Program-made: the position numbers and the translations under genes
Assembly: GCA_030523195.1 (NCBI GenBank)
Contig: JAUNJC010000007.1
Location: 1-36,850 of the forward strand
Direction of reading: 5' to 3'
Origin: Oscillospiraceae bacterium
GTDB lineage: Bacteria > Bacillota > Clostridia > Oscillospirales > Ruminococcaceae
DNA length: 36,850 bases
Part shown: piece after piece, positions 24,854-34,239 of the stretch
Numbering within the stretch: position 1 is the first letter of the stretch
How the letters are laid out: the number at the start of each line of letters is the position of its first letter
Notes under the pieces: generated by a model
The model's database searches: none
Told to the model about the DNA's origin: nothing
The model's input: only the letters and a program-made list of their open reading frames with translations

Positions 24854-25354
24854 TTATGCTTTATTCTTCTCTTTTTTCGTATAGAGCAGATATTTTCTTG
24901 CAAAGAAGTTCCAAAAGAATGCCACTGCCGTAGAAACCACCTTACTGATAATCTGATACAAGCTGGTCATATCTGCCAATGCCCATGCAAAGCACTTGGT
25001 GATGCCAATGGTCAACAACAGCCCAACTACGCCAATAGCTGCAAAAGAGAGAAACTCCAAAAACCGATTTTTCATTCTAGACTGTTTAAAAATCCAGAAG
25101 GTACTGAGAAAATAGTTGACCAGCAATCCTGCCACAAACGAAATGCCATTACAAAATGCAGCGTAACCCGCGCCAGAAAAAAACAAATAAAATAAAAGAG
25201 AAGACACTCCCCAATCTACTACTGTTGCAAATCCACCAACAAAACAATAGCGAAAGAATTGGATAACCGTATTTTCCGTATCATCAGAAAATAATTTCCG
25301 AAACTGACGGGTTTTAAAAACTTGTTTTACTTCTGTAATTTGATCCGTATTCAA
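24854..25354 (-). CDS. GtrA-family four-TM membrane protein
   Basis: The 166-residue protein has four transmembrane helices beginning with FFRYCFVGGFATVVDWGVSS, the family signature, followed by NGISFVAGLLVNYFLSTFWIF and a C-terminal VSTAVAFFWNFFARKYLLY. GtrA proteins are thought to flip or assist transfer of undecaprenyl-linked sugars for cell-surface polysaccharide. The start is TTG 25354, 9 bases after AAAGGA; no nearby ATG fits. It lies 59 bases after the GH9 gene with no terminator seen, so it may be cotranscribed. Confidence 0.9.
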   Translation of the reverse strand: MNTDQITEVKQVFKTRQFRKLFSDDTENTVIQFFRYCFVGGFATVVDWGVSSLLFYLFFSGAGYAAFCNGISFVAGLLVNYFLSTFWIFKQSRMKNRFLEFLSFAAIGVVGLLLTIGITKCFAWALADMTSLYQIISKVVSTAVAFFWNFFARKYLLYTKKEKNKA

Positions 25355-25413
25355 AATAACAATTCCTTTTTTAATTTTTTGCCAAACATCTGTTTTCCTT
25401 TGTCATTCTCCGC

Positions 25414-27930
25414 TTACACTCGCTTTGGCAATTCCTTTTCCAACATAATCACAAAATTGATCAAAGCCATTCCATCTTTCTCATCAATGGTTTCTGTGCC
25501 ATCTGTGATATCACAATTGGCATTTGCCATCTGTACAGGTGTAAATTCTACAATTACTTTTGCCTGATATTTATTCATGACAATGGCATCAGTCAGGTCT
25601 ACCTTTCCATCCAGATTCACATCTCCATAAAAAACAGGATTGCTGTCACTGGTGGAAGTACCAGTTTGTGAGGCTGTCGTTTCCGATGAGGCAGAAGTCG
25701 TAGAAACGGTTGTGGTTGTGACTGTGGTAGTCGTTGTAGTCGTAATGGTAGTAGTAGTTTCTGCCGGTTTCGGTGTACTGCCATTCGGTTCAATACCACC
25801 TACCAATTCTCCACCGGCATAAACACAGATATAATCCGTCTTGACCTCATTGCCATCTCCAAACATCTCGGAATCTGTCAGTACTGGCAGCCCCTGATAA
25901 CTCCAGTCATTGGAGGCATCCCATTGGTCACCATAATACAAACCGACAGCACACTGGTATTTCTTATTGGAATTTGCAATAGTATAGCCATCCCACGCCA
26001 CTTCAAAATAATAAATATTTGAATCAAAAGCGGCATCATATTGGAATGGTCCTGTTATAACACCATCTGCTGGTGCCGCCTCTGTTGCTGCTTGGTCATA
26101 CAATTCATTCACCATTGTCAAACTTGCATCCTTCATTTCTTCTGTACTGAAATAATACCGCACTGTTACATCGGTTCTTGGTGTGATCGAATCTGTCATA
26201 ACCTTCATAGAAATCTTTGTGGTACCAGCACCGCCGCTGCACGGATTATCCACAGCAAATGCTTCTACCCAGTAGTTATTACCGCCACCTTCTTCGCCGC
26301 CGCCCTCTTCCAGCGGTGGAAAATCCGGTGTTACCTGCATACTGTCATCGCCGAAGTACTCATACAGACCAGCACAAGCACCGACAAATGCTGCATTATA
26401 GTCAATGGTCACTTCATTATAAATCCAATCCGCAGTAACATCATTATGCTGGTCACTGGCATCTGGTCCGCCGACCAATGCACCATACAGGACGTGCCGT
26501 TGTTCTCTGGTATCCTCACACTTTGTCAAACCGGAAGCCGCACGATGATGCGGGAACTTGGCAGCATTTTCACTGTAACCCACAATATACGCCCGGTTCA
26601 TTGGATTGTTGCCCATCAGATATTGCATCTGTTCCTTTGCCCATTCGCTGTATTTAGACGGCTGTCCATTGTTATTATACTTGTCATAGACCAGTGCAAC
26701 CAGTTGTGCAGCGGTATTATACCGTGCAGAACCCCAAGTATTCAGCCAAAAATAGCCTGCTGGTGTAATTGTCCCCAACCCGCCGGTCATATACTTATTA
26801 ATGGCTTCCTCTACAGAGTTCCAGCAGTTCATTTCCTCATAGGGACTCTTATTGGCAGCGACCTTAAAATCATCAATAAAGTTCGGATAGGTATGTTCCC
26901 CTTCCTTCAAAGGGGTTTCTTCTGAAATTTCTCCCAAAATACACTGCACCCCACTCCACATATCATTCCAACAATACACATAGCATGGTGCTGCATAGTA
27001 ATCATAGTATGGATAAATTTCTTCGAGATACTGCATATCTCCCGTAATCTTATAGAGCCAAGCGGCTGCCCAGCAGTAATCATCCTCCCACTTAGAAGAA
27101 ACATAATAGGATTTCGGCCCATCTGCATTGTCACTCAACTGTTTTTCATGTGTTTGTGCAAATCGGAACAATGCTTTCGCATAGTCCAGCGATTCCGCAG
27201 CATACGTTGGATCCGTATCCTTAAAATTCAGATAATTAATTGCCAAAGAAGCGGCAGCAGAAACTGCATAATCGGTTTGGGGTTTGTCCTCTGTGAGGAA
27301 AAAGGCTGGTCTTGCCATGCTGTCAATCTCCGGTGCATTCCAATAAGAATGGTCAATATCACCATCCCCCACCTGATAACAATGTGCAATCACATCACCG
27401 TCTGCATTCCGGAACGTACACTTCATCAGATAATCGTTAAAATATCGCAGAATGGTCTCAATATGGTTATCCTGTCCCGTCTTTACATAGGAATCTCGAA
27501 ACTCGTAATATCCCCAGCCTAATGTAGATGCCGCATAATTCTCTGGCATTCCAAATTTCACATGATCTCCGGCATCGTGAAACCCACCGGCAACATCAAC
27601 ATACCCATCACCGTCTGGGTCAAGGATCTCTCGATACTCATCAATAAAAGACTGCGATAAATTTGTGCCAACGTTATCTGCCATAGGCTGTAACGGTACT
27701 TGTGCATCATAAGTATGACAATCCCCACGCCATTGATATTGATCATTTTCGCTTACGCCTGTACCGCACATATTGCCATCATAGAAATAGATGGAATACT
27801 GCAATGCTTTCGCATAGTTGTAATCCACATCGGCAGCACTGCCGACTGGAAGGCTGACAGCAGTTTGCAGCATGACAGCACCTAATAACCCAGCTAGCAT
27901 TCGCTTCCCCGTTTTTTTCCAATCATTCAT
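25414..27930 (-). CDS. GH9 cellulase with CBM3-like module and dockerin
   Basis: This is an 838-residue secreted enzyme. A signal peptide (~1-33) precedes the GH9 catalytic domain (~35-530). DAGD (119-122) supplies the nucleophilic-water base, HHRAAS (461-466) lies in the active site, and the acid is Glu506 in YNEVTIDYNAAF. A Gly/Glu linker leads to a CBM3 module, probably 3c (~552-705, starting YWVEAFAVDNPCSGG). A GH9-CBM3c pair is the processive endoglucanase architecture. A Thr-rich linker (~715-765) and a dockerin close the protein. The first calcium loop is DVNLDGKVDLTD; the second (starting DITDGTETIDEKD) is atypical. The start is ATG 27930, with AAAGGA 9 bases upstream; the region farther upstream in frame is the promoter. 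Confidence 0.95.
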   Translation of the reverse strand: MNDWKKTGKRMLAGLLGAVMLQTAVSLPVGSAADVDYNYAKALQYSIYFYDGNMCGTGVSENDQYQWRGDCHTYDAQVPLQPMADNVGTNLSQSFIDEYREILDPDGDGYVDVAGGFHDAGDHVKFGMPENYAASTLGWGYYEFRDSYVKTGQDNHIETILRYFNDYLMKCTFRNADGDVIAHCYQVGDGDIDHSYWNAPEIDSMARPAFFLTEDKPQTDYAVSAAASLAINYLNFKDTDPTYAAESLDYAKALFRFAQTHEKQLSDNADGPKSYYVSSKWEDDYCWAAAWLYKITGDMQYLEEIYPYYDYYAAPCYVYCWNDMWSGVQCILGEISEETPLKEGEHTYPNFIDDFKVAANKSPYEEMNCWNSVEEAINKYMTGGLGTITPAGYFWLNTWGSARYNTAAQLVALVYDKYNNNGQPSKYSEWAKEQMQYLMGNNPMNRAYIVGYSENAAKFPHHRAASGLTKCEDTREQRHVLYGALVGGPDASDQHNDVTADWIYNEVTIDYNAAFVGACAGLYEYFGDDSMQVTPDFPPLEEGGGEEGGGNNYWVEAFAVDNPCSGGAGTTKISMKVMTDSITPRTDVTVRYYFSTEEMKDASLTMVNELYDQAATEAAPADGVITGPFQYDAAFDSNIYYFEVAWDGYTIANSNKKYQCAVGLYYGDQWDASNDWSYQGLPVLTDSEMFGDGNEVKTDYICVYAGGELVGGIEPNGSTPKPAETTTTITTTTTTTVTTTTVSTTSASSETTASQTGTSTSDSNPVFYGDVNLDGKVDLTDAIVMNKYQAKVIVEFTPVQMANANCDITDGTETIDEKDGMALINFVIMLEKELPKRV

Positions 27931-27987
27931 CTTGATTCTTCCTTTCTCTACAATTCCAAAAAGTACACAAACAAATATGTTGCTTTC

Positions 27988-28016
27988 ATTATACAGCAAA
28001 TTATATCAAAAGTCAA
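27988..28016 (-). promoter_or_regulatory. Promoter of the GH9-CBM3 gene
   Basis: Minus strand TTGACT (28011-28016), a 17-base spacer and TATAAT (27988-27993) lie about 58 bases before the start codon. Confidence 0.87.
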
Positions 28017-28047
28017 TGTGCTTTTTTATTTTTATGACGATACTAAC

Positions 28048-28087
28048 CAAAATGACAGCCGATAGTTACTTGTCTAACGGCTGTCAT
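28048..28087 (-). terminator. Terminator after the LRR-dockerin gene
   Basis: The 10-bp stem ATGACAGCCG (28052-28061) / CGGCTGTCAT (28078-28087) is followed on the minus strand by TTTTGG. It ends the LRR-dockerin transcript ahead of the GH9 promoter. Confidence 0.75.
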
Positions 28088-28130
28088 AAAATTAATATTT
28101 TGCTTTTCACTTTACTGATTTTCGATTACA

Positions 28131-30467
28131 TTACAGCAAACCAACTGATTGTTTTGCGTACTGTTCCAGAATCCAGACGGCATCTTCCACCATAATCCAC
28201 CCATCTCCATTGACATCAGCACGTTGAACGGCTGCCTGCTCTGCCGCAGCATCTGATTCTGAAAACAAATAAACTGGCAGATTGGCAGAACGCTTTGCAT
28301 AATAAGTCAATACCAAAATGGCATCCTCCACGGAAATACTTCCATTTGCATCCACATCCCCAAGAGAAACCACTTCCATGGGATAGGTTGTGGTGGTAGT
28401 CCCAACAATTGTGGTCATCGTAGTAAAGGTTGTTATTTCTGTAGTCGATGTGGTTGATGTGATTGACATTGTTGATGTGTTTGATGTGGCAGTAACAGTA
28501 GCAATCGCTGTGGTACTAGTTATGATTGTAACAGTCATAGTTGTGGCTGTAGTCGCATCTTCTGTAGTGGTTACAATTGGTATTGTCGTAGGCAGTGTTG
28601 TGCTTGGCATTTCGGTAGTCATGGTGGCAATGGTTGTAGTTGTAGTGGTAGTGGTCTTAGTCGCATTCACGGTAGTTGTACTTGTTTTTTCTTCTGTTGT
28701 TCCTGTAGTGGATTGGCTTGTATATACTGCCTCTGTCGTAGTAGTAGTGGGGGTCAATTCTCTACTTGTCACACTGATGGTAGTTTCAATTGGAACAGAG
28801 GTGGTAAAACTCTCATTTTCACTGGTTGTTGTTCCTTCCCACAAATTTGATGTGGTCGTAATAGAGGTACAAATCGGCGACAATATTTGAACAGAAAATC
28901 CATTTTCTTCGGCATACTGCTTTGCTGCCGTATCTGCATAGCACAAAATCGAAAAATACGGAAGAACTACCAAATCCGTTTGCGATCCCACATCTGACTG
29001 ATAACCAAATGCATGAAGTCCAATCGTAGTAATCGTTTCGGGAATTTCTACACTATACAGGGAAACACAATCCAAAAAAGCACCTGTTCCAACCGTTGAA
29101 ATTCCATTTTTTAGCGTCACATTTGCCAACTGATCACAACTTTGAAAGGCATATTCCGGAATATCTGCATCTGCTTCGATCTGCACGGCTTTTAGATTGT
29201 CCGCATTATAACAAAAAGCAGATTTCAATTCCTGTACAGTTTCCGGTATGATAATTGATTGTATTTGCAGATTATTCTGAAAGGCATAGTCATCTATAAT
29301 GGTAACGCTCTCTGGTATCCTATAATCTGTAAGCGACAGTGCTGGCGGACAAAAGACCAGTTCCTCCAAATTAGAACACAGCAAAACACCATCCAGAACT
29401 GTATAATAAGGGTTATCCTCTGCCACATAGATGCTGGACAAAGACGTACAGCCGAAAAAAGAGTATGCACTCAAACTGGAAACCAAAGCCGGTATCACAA
29501 TTTGCTGCAAAGAACAGCAATCTTGAAAAGCTTTTTCCTGTATCGTCTCTAACGTACTCGGCAACTGTATCTCCTGCAATGCCGTACAACCGGAAAAAAC
29601 TTCTGGTGTCAACGTGGTAATACCCTCTGCAATTACCACCCTCTGCAAAGCAAAGCAGCCAGAAAATGCAGAATACGACAATGTACCAGAAAGTGCCGGT
29701 ATCGTGACTTCTGATATTGCCTGACAATCTGCAAACGCCATGATACCCATTTGCTGCAAACTAGATGGAAGCTGAATATTTTGCAAAGCAATACAGCTAT
29801 GAAACGCACCATCTCCTATTTTTTGCAGTCCATCTGGAAAATAAATACTATTGAGCGAGGTACAATTAGAAAACGCAAGCTTTCCGATAGAAGTAACCGA
29901 CTGCGGTAGTGTGACACTGGTCAAAGAAATACAATCCTCAAAAGCAGAATCGGCAATCAAAAAAACCGTTTCTGGTATCTCATTCACTTCCCCATACCAT
30001 CCATTTGGACAGCGAATCAAGATATGTTCGCTTTTATCCAACAAAAGCCCATTTTTTACACAGTAGACCGGATTCCCAACATCTACTGTAAACGTTTGCA
30101 AATTATAGCAGCTATGGAATGCCGTACTGCCAATTTCAATCACCGTAGTCGGAATCATCACTTCCACTAATTCTTCCTGATCGTAGAATGCGTCATTCTC
30201 TATACGTGTTACCGGGAAACCATCTATTTCAGATGGAATTTCCAGTGCACCATTAATAGACTCGCTATATCCAACAATAGATACTTCATTTTCCTTTACT
30301 ACATAACGAAATTGATTCCATTCTTGAACACTTTTTGCATTTGCCCCAATGACCGATAAATCCGAATCATAAAATGCATACACCGAATTGGGCATTCCAC
30401 ACGTCCACTGTAGCATCATAAGCAAAGAAAGCAGCAGCATGGCAACCTTTTTTCTTCCTTTTTTCAT
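28131..30467 (-). CDS. Secreted BspA-type leucine-rich-repeat protein with dockerin
   Basis: The 778-residue protein has a signal peptide (~1-31) and tandem LRR_5 (BspA/TpLRR) units of ~23 residues (~75-530), with repeats such as AFSNCTSLNSIYFPDGLQKI. A 167-residue Thr/Ser linker (534-700) and a dockerin (701-778) with loops DVDANGSISVED and DVNGDGWIMVED follow. No catalytic module is visible. LRR_5 proteins often mediate adhesion or protein binding. I infer a non-catalytic cellulosome component that could bind a host, substrate or partner protein. The spacing between the two dockerin loops (~45 residues) is long because of an Ala/Glu-rich insert. ATG 30467 has GGAG 7 bases upstream. It has its own promoter and terminator. 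Confidence 0.92.
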   Translation of the reverse strand: MKKGRKKVAMLLLSLLMMLQWTCGMPNSVYAFYDSDLSVIGANAKSVQEWNQFRYVVKENEVSIVGYSESINGALEIPSEIDGFPVTRIENDAFYDQEELVEVMIPTTVIEIGSTAFHSCYNLQTFTVDVGNPVYCVKNGLLLDKSEHILIRCPNGWYGEVNEIPETVFLIADSAFEDCISLTSVTLPQSVTSIGKLAFSNCTSLNSIYFPDGLQKIGDGAFHSCIALQNIQLPSSLQQMGIMAFADCQAISEVTIPALSGTLSYSAFSGCFALQRVVIAEGITTLTPEVFSGCTALQEIQLPSTLETIQEKAFQDCCSLQQIVIPALVSSLSAYSFFGCTSLSSIYVAEDNPYYTVLDGVLLCSNLEELVFCPPALSLTDYRIPESVTIIDDYAFQNNLQIQSIIIPETVQELKSAFCYNADNLKAVQIEADADIPEYAFQSCDQLANVTLKNGISTVGTGAFLDCVSLYSVEIPETITTIGLHAFGYQSDVGSQTDLVVLPYFSILCYADTAAKQYAEENGFSVQILSPICTSITTTSNLWEGTTTSENESFTTSVPIETTISVTSRELTPTTTTTEAVYTSQSTTGTTEEKTSTTTVNATKTTTTTTTTIATMTTEMPSTTLPTTIPIVTTTEDATTATTMTVTIITSTTAIATVTATSNTSTMSITSTTSTTEITTFTTMTTIVGTTTTTYPMEVVSLGDVDANGSISVEDAILVLTYYAKRSANLPVYLFSESDAAAEQAAVQRADVNGDGWIMVEDAVWILEQYAKQSVGLL

Positions 30468-30507
30468 AAAACTTCTCCCTTCACCAAAAGCATCCTTTCT
30501 TGCTTTT

Positions 30508-30536
30508 ATTATACAATAAAACCGGAAAAATGTAAA
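30508..30536 (-). promoter_or_regulatory. Promoter of the LRR-dockerin gene
   Basis: Minus strand TTTACA (30531-30536), a 17-base spacer and TATAAT (30508-30513) stand about 40 bases before the start. Confidence 0.82.
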
Positions 30537-30572
30537 GCAGAAATTGTAAATGCTCTCAATCCGGTCAATAAT

Positions 30573-30608
30573 AAAAAAACCGCACAATTTCTCTTGACAT
30601 TGTGCGGT
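30573..30608 (-). terminator. Terminator after the GH9/dockerin remnant
   Basis: The 10-bp stem ACCGCACAAT (30579-30588) / ATTGTGCGGT (30599-30608) ends in TTTTTTTATT on the minus strand. It lies beyond the dockerin rather than at the TAA at 31005, so the dockerin is still within the transcript. Confidence 0.9.
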
Positions 30609-30632
30609 AAAAATAATTTTTTTATTTTAAGT

Positions 30633-31004
30633 TCATTCTGCTGTAACCGGCAGACTCTTAATGTTTAAAATTATAAAATCAACCAACGTACTGGCATCAT
30701 GTTCATTCACATCAAACGCCCCGTCTCCTACCATATGACAATTTGCAGCGAGTTTTTGTGGAGCGGACAGCTGCGGAATGATTTTTGCCAAATACTTATT
30801 TAAAATAATAGAATCCCGCAGATCTACAATCCCATCCAAACTCAAATCTCCATATATTGTTGTTGGCATGACGGTTGTTTCTCCCACAGTAGTGGTTGTA
30901 GAGGTAGTCGTTGTTTCTAATGTAATGGTGGTAGTAGATTCTGATGTAGTCGTTGTTTCTTCTGTAGTCGTCGTTGTTATGGATTCTGATGTGGTAGTCG
31001 TTTC
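30633..31004 (-). pseudogene. Dockerin and linker cut off from the upstream GH9 by an in-frame TAA
   Basis: This is the direct in-frame continuation of the GH9 gene after its TAA. It encodes more Thr/Ser/Glu linker (ETTTTSES-type repeats) and then a complete dockerin, starting YGDLSLDGIVDLRDS and ending KSLPVTAE with a normal stop. A GTG at 30887 has no ribosome-binding site, so separate translation is unlikely. The dockerin has a degenerate second calcium loop (CHMVGDGAFDVNEHD), similar in layout to that of the GH9-CBM3 enzyme. It is either a fresh nonsense mutation, a sequencing error or a read-through site. Confidence 0.85.
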
Positions 31005-32567
31005 TTATGGTGTTGTGGTTGTCATATATTCTGTTGTGGGAGTCGTCTCTGTCGTTGTAGTGGTAGTGGTAGTTTCCGTTGTAGTAGTGGTAACGGTTCC
31101 GCCATTTGCAACGGCTACTTCATCTGGATAAACCGTTACTTCGTCCCCGATTTCTGCAACGACGCTGCCCGTATTATAATACGCATACAGACCTGCTGCT
31201 GCACCAACCAGACCAACCTGATAATCCAGTGCAACTTCGTTGGAAGTGGCATCTTTTGCAGTAAATTGATACGTGTTGAAGTCAGAACTTGTCGGGCCAC
31301 CGCACAACGCACCATATAAAGTATGTCCGCCGCTGGAAGCATAGCTGCCATCCCAACTATTAAATGCATTCCATCCATCGGAAGAACCGCTCTTCAAATT
31401 AGAAGCAGCACGGTGATGCGGAGACGTTGCAGAACGATCATTATAGCCGACAACCAAGCAAACATTTGCATTGTTATCGCCAAGGATCATATTCATCTGC
31501 TTCTGACACCAATCTGCATAATCTTTTCCGGATTGTTCCTGATATTTCGTAGTTACCATCGCACAAATCTGCATCAGGGTATTGTGTCTTGCACTGCCCC
31601 AAGAGTTCATAACATAGAACTGGTTCTGGTTAGCGTTAACTTTCTGGTCAATGTAATTGGTAACATAACTCCAATTGCCTGTAATTTCGGCATTGATAAT
31701 GGCAGCACCCAGCTTCACATTACCATAAAAATAGTCATCCGTCCAGTTAGAACTGCAATTGGTATATTTTGCATTTTCCTGAAGATAGTTGTCTTCCTGT
31801 GTTGCCAAATACATCCAACCAGCTGCCCAAGAAATATCATCCTGACAGTTTTCAAACTGCTCTGAATAGGTACTCTGATTGTACTCTACTTTACGATATT
31901 TTGTTGCAAAGTTGTACAATGCTGTGGCATACGTCAGATCTTCTTCATTGCCGAAATTAATATAATTTTGTGCCAATGCAGCAGCATACTGAGCAGCCAC
32001 GTTACTTGCACTATTAGAAGTAGAATAGGTCTGATCACTGTCATAGCTGCCCATCGACTCCGGCGGAAGCCATTCACCATGGTCTCTTCCATCGTCCCCC
32101 ATTTCATAGACCAGAGAGGTCACTTCTCCATTGGAGGACAAGGTCGTAGAATCCTTAAACAGCTTACAAAAACGATCCATCAAAACTTTATAATGCTGGG
32201 TCGTACCACTTTTGTCAAACTGTTCTCCATATTCATAATACATCCAACCCATCGTAGAAGCAGTAAAACCAGTGGTTAAACCGCACTGAATGCCATCACC
32301 TGCATCATGAAATCCACCGCATACGACATTTCCTGTATGACAGTCATCTCTCCAACTAAACGCAGAGGTCTCTCCTACATCACTGCCACACATATTAGCA
32401 TCATAAAAATACAGGGAATATTGCAAGAGCTTTGCATAATTGTCCAATCCCAAATCCGAATCTGCCTCTGTGGTCATCGTTGGAACAGATATAGTAACCG
32501 CAGCGGCTGCCATGACAACGGCGGAAATTCCTGCTACCAAACGATGTGCTTTCTTTTTCAACTTCAT
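31005..32567 (-). CDS. GH9 cellulase truncated in its linker by a TAA codon
   Basis: As read, the protein has 520 residues: a signal peptide (~1-35), a GH9 domain (~40-466) with DAGD (88-91), HHRAAS (384-389) and acid Glu444 in SNEVALDY, and a Thr/Glu linker from ~489. It ends TTTTP-stop at 31005. The reading frame continues without shift into a dockerin (30633-31004). The context CCA-TAA-GAA-ACG mirrors a nearby GAA-GAA-ACA repeat, so GAA to TAA (one base) is the likely change. The enzyme should be active but would be secreted without a cellulosome anchor. No CBM is present, unlike the other GH9. ATG 32567 has AAAGGG 8 bases upstream. Confidence 0.92.
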   Translation of the reverse strand: MKLKKKAHRLVAGISAVVMAAAAVTISVPTMTTEADSDLGLDNYAKLLQYSLYFYDANMCGSDVGETSAFSWRDDCHTGNVVCGGFHDAGDGIQCGLTTGFTASTMGWMYYEYGEQFDKSGTTQHYKVLMDRFCKLFKDSTTLSSNGEVTSLVYEMGDDGRDHGEWLPPESMGSYDSDQTYSTSNSASNVAAQYAAALAQNYINFGNEEDLTYATALYNFATKYRKVEYNQSTYSEQFENCQDDISWAAGWMYLATQEDNYLQENAKYTNCSSNWTDDYFYGNVKLGAAIINAEITGNWSYVTNYIDQKVNANQNQFYVMNSWGSARHNTLMQICAMVTTKYQEQSGKDYADWCQKQMNMILGDNNANVCLVVGYNDRSATSPHHRAASNLKSGSSDGWNAFNSWDGSYASSGGHTLYGALCGGPTSSDFNTYQFTAKDATSNEVALDYQVGLVGAAAGLYAYYNTGSVVAEIGDEVTVYPDEVAVANGGTVTTTTTETTTTTTTTETTPTTEYMTTTTP

Positions 32568-32617
32568 CCTAAACGCCCTTTCTACAAATTTCACAAATTG
32601 TTTTTGTATATGTTTTT

Positions 32618-32646
32618 ACTATACCATAATCACTACAAAATGTCAA
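32618..32646 (-). promoter_or_regulatory. Promoter of the truncated GH9 gene
   Basis: Minus strand TTGACA (32641-32646), a 17-base spacer and TATAGT (32618-32623) lie about 50 bases before ATG 32567. Confidence 0.85.
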
Positions 32647-32724
32647 CTAACTTTTTATAAATTTTGCTTCATTAGATGGCCAAAACTGGAATTTCCAATT
32701 ATTTGCAATTGAGAATACAGTGCA

Positions 32725-32753
32725 TTGACAAAGAAAAACGGGCATGCTATAAT
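32725..32753 (+). promoter_or_regulatory. Promoter of hydG-hydF
   Basis: A perfect TTGACA (32725-32730), a 17-base spacer ending TGC (extended -10) and TATAAT (32748-32753) form a very strong promoter facing hydG. Confidence 0.92.
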
Positions 32754-32807
32754 AAAATTACAGTCTGAAAGCTGACTGAATTAATGGAAAAAGAGGACGA
32801 AGAAATT

Positions 32808-34226
32808 ATGTATCTTCCCAATTCTACAAAAGCGGCAGAATTTCTCTGTCAGGAAGAAATTCTGCAAACACTCTCCTATGCACAGGAAAATCGAACCAAT
32901 TTCCAACTCATACAGGAAATTTTAGAAAAAGCGAAATTACAAAAAGGACTGAGCCATCGAGAAGCCTCTGTCTTGCTTGCTTGTCCAGATACCGCCATCT
33001 GGAATACACTCTATCAACTGGCAGAAAAAATCAAACTGGACTACTACGGAAAACGGATTGTTTTATTCGCACCGCTCTACCTCTCCAATTACTGCGTAAA
33101 CAGCTGTGTTTACTGTCCATATCATGTCAAAAATAAGCATATCTGCCGAAAAAAACTAACACAAGAAGAAATCCGAAAAGAAGTCATTGCCTTACAGGAT
33201 ATGGGACATAAACGACTGGCTTTGGAGATGGGAGAAGATCCTGTCCACAATCCGATCGAATATATTTTGGAATCCATTGACACTATTTACAGCATCCAGC
33301 ATAAAAACGGTGCCATTCGCCGTGTCAATGTCAACATTGCAGCAACCACAGTAGAGAACTACCGCAAACTGCATGATGCCGGAATTGGCACTTATATTCT
33401 CTTTCAGGAAACGTATCACAAAGAACAATATGAAATTCTACACCCGGCAGGGCCAAAACATGATTATAATTATCACACCGAAGCAATGGATCGTGCCATG
33501 CAGGGCGGCATTGATGATGTTGGACTGGGCGTTCTATTTGGCTTGCAGACATATCCCTACGAACTGGCTGGTTTGCTCATGCATGCAGAACACTTAGAAG
33601 CCACTTATGGAGTTGGCCCACACACCATCAGTGTCCCCCGCATCAAACATGCAGATGATATTGACCCGAATGCATTTGATAACAGTATTGATGATGAAAC
33701 CTTCTTCAAAATCTGTACGATTCTGCGAATTGCTGTCCCCTATACTGGCATGATTATCTCCACTAGAGAAGGAAAAGCGGTACGGGAACGAGCGTTACAG
33801 CTGGGCATCTCTCAAATCAGCGGAGCTTCCTGCACCAGCGTGGGCGGCTATGACACGCCTGAACCAGAAGAAGAAAATTCTGCCCAGTTTGATGTCAGTG
33901 ATCAACGAACATTAGATGAGGTAGTACGCTGGTTAATGGAACTGGGCTATATTCCAAGTTTTTGTACCGCTTGTTATCGTGAGGGCAGAACCGGTGACCG
34001 ATTCATGTCTCTCTGTAAAAGCGGACAGATTCAAAATTGCTGCCATCCCAACGCCTTGATGACACTAAATGAATATTTAGAAGACTATGCGAAACCAGAA
34101 ACACGTACGATTGGAAAAGTTCTGATTCAAAAGGAATTGCAAAACATTCCCAATGAAAAAGTACGTGCCATTGCAACCGCACACATTGCGGAAATGACAG
34201 AAGGCAAACGAGATTTTCGATTCTAA
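32808..34226 (+). CDS. hydG: [FeFe]-hydrogenase maturase HydG (radical SAM tyrosine lyase)
   Basis: The 472-residue enzyme cleaves tyrosine to supply CO and cyanide ligands for the hydrogenase H-cluster. The radical-SAM cluster motif CX3CX2C is Cys96, Cys100 and Cys103 (CVNSCVYC). The C-terminal CX2CX22C motif (Cys386, Cys389, Cys412), which binds the auxiliary cluster, is intact and separates HydG from ThiH. ATG 32808 gives the usual N-terminus (MYLPNSTKAAEF) and has GAGG upstream. ATG 32784 lacks a ribosome-binding site. It is 13 bases ahead of hydF; hydE is not in this window. Confidence 0.96.
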   Translation: MYLPNSTKAAEFLCQEEILQTLSYAQENRTNFQLIQEILEKAKLQKGLSHREASVLLACPDTAIWNTLYQLAEKIKLDYYGKRIVLFAPLYLSNYCVNSCVYCPYHVKNKHICRKKLTQEEIRKEVIALQDMGHKRLALEMGEDPVHNPIEYILESIDTIYSIQHKNGAIRRVNVNIAATTVENYRKLHDAGIGTYILFQETYHKEQYEILHPAGPKHDYNYHTEAMDRAMQGGIDDVGLGVLFGLQTYPYELAGLLMHAEHLEATYGVGPHTISVPRIKHADDIDPNAFDNSIDDETFFKICTILRIAVPYTGMIISTREGKAVRERALQLGISQISGASCTSVGGYDTPEPEEENSAQFDVSDQRTLDEVVRWLMELGYIPSFCTACYREGRTGDRFMSLCKSGQIQNCCHPNALMTLNEYLEDYAKPETRTIGKVLIQKELQNIPNEKVRAIATAHIAEMTEGKRDFRF

Positions 34227-34239
34227 GGGGAGGATAAAT

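Noticed and set aside
28390..28890. 166-codon Val-rich plus-strand frame
   Set aside because: It is the complement of the Thr-rich linker of the LRR-dockerin gene; runs of Thr codons read backwards give Val.
30633..30887. Independent small dockerin-only gene starting at GTG 30887
   Set aside because: There is no ribosome-binding site, and the frame is continuous with the GH9 linker upstream, so it is better read as a severed C-terminus.
30850..31100. Short tandem repeats as a CRISPR or microsatellite array
   Set aside because: They are the coding sequence of Thr/Glu-rich linkers, with no spacers of equal length.
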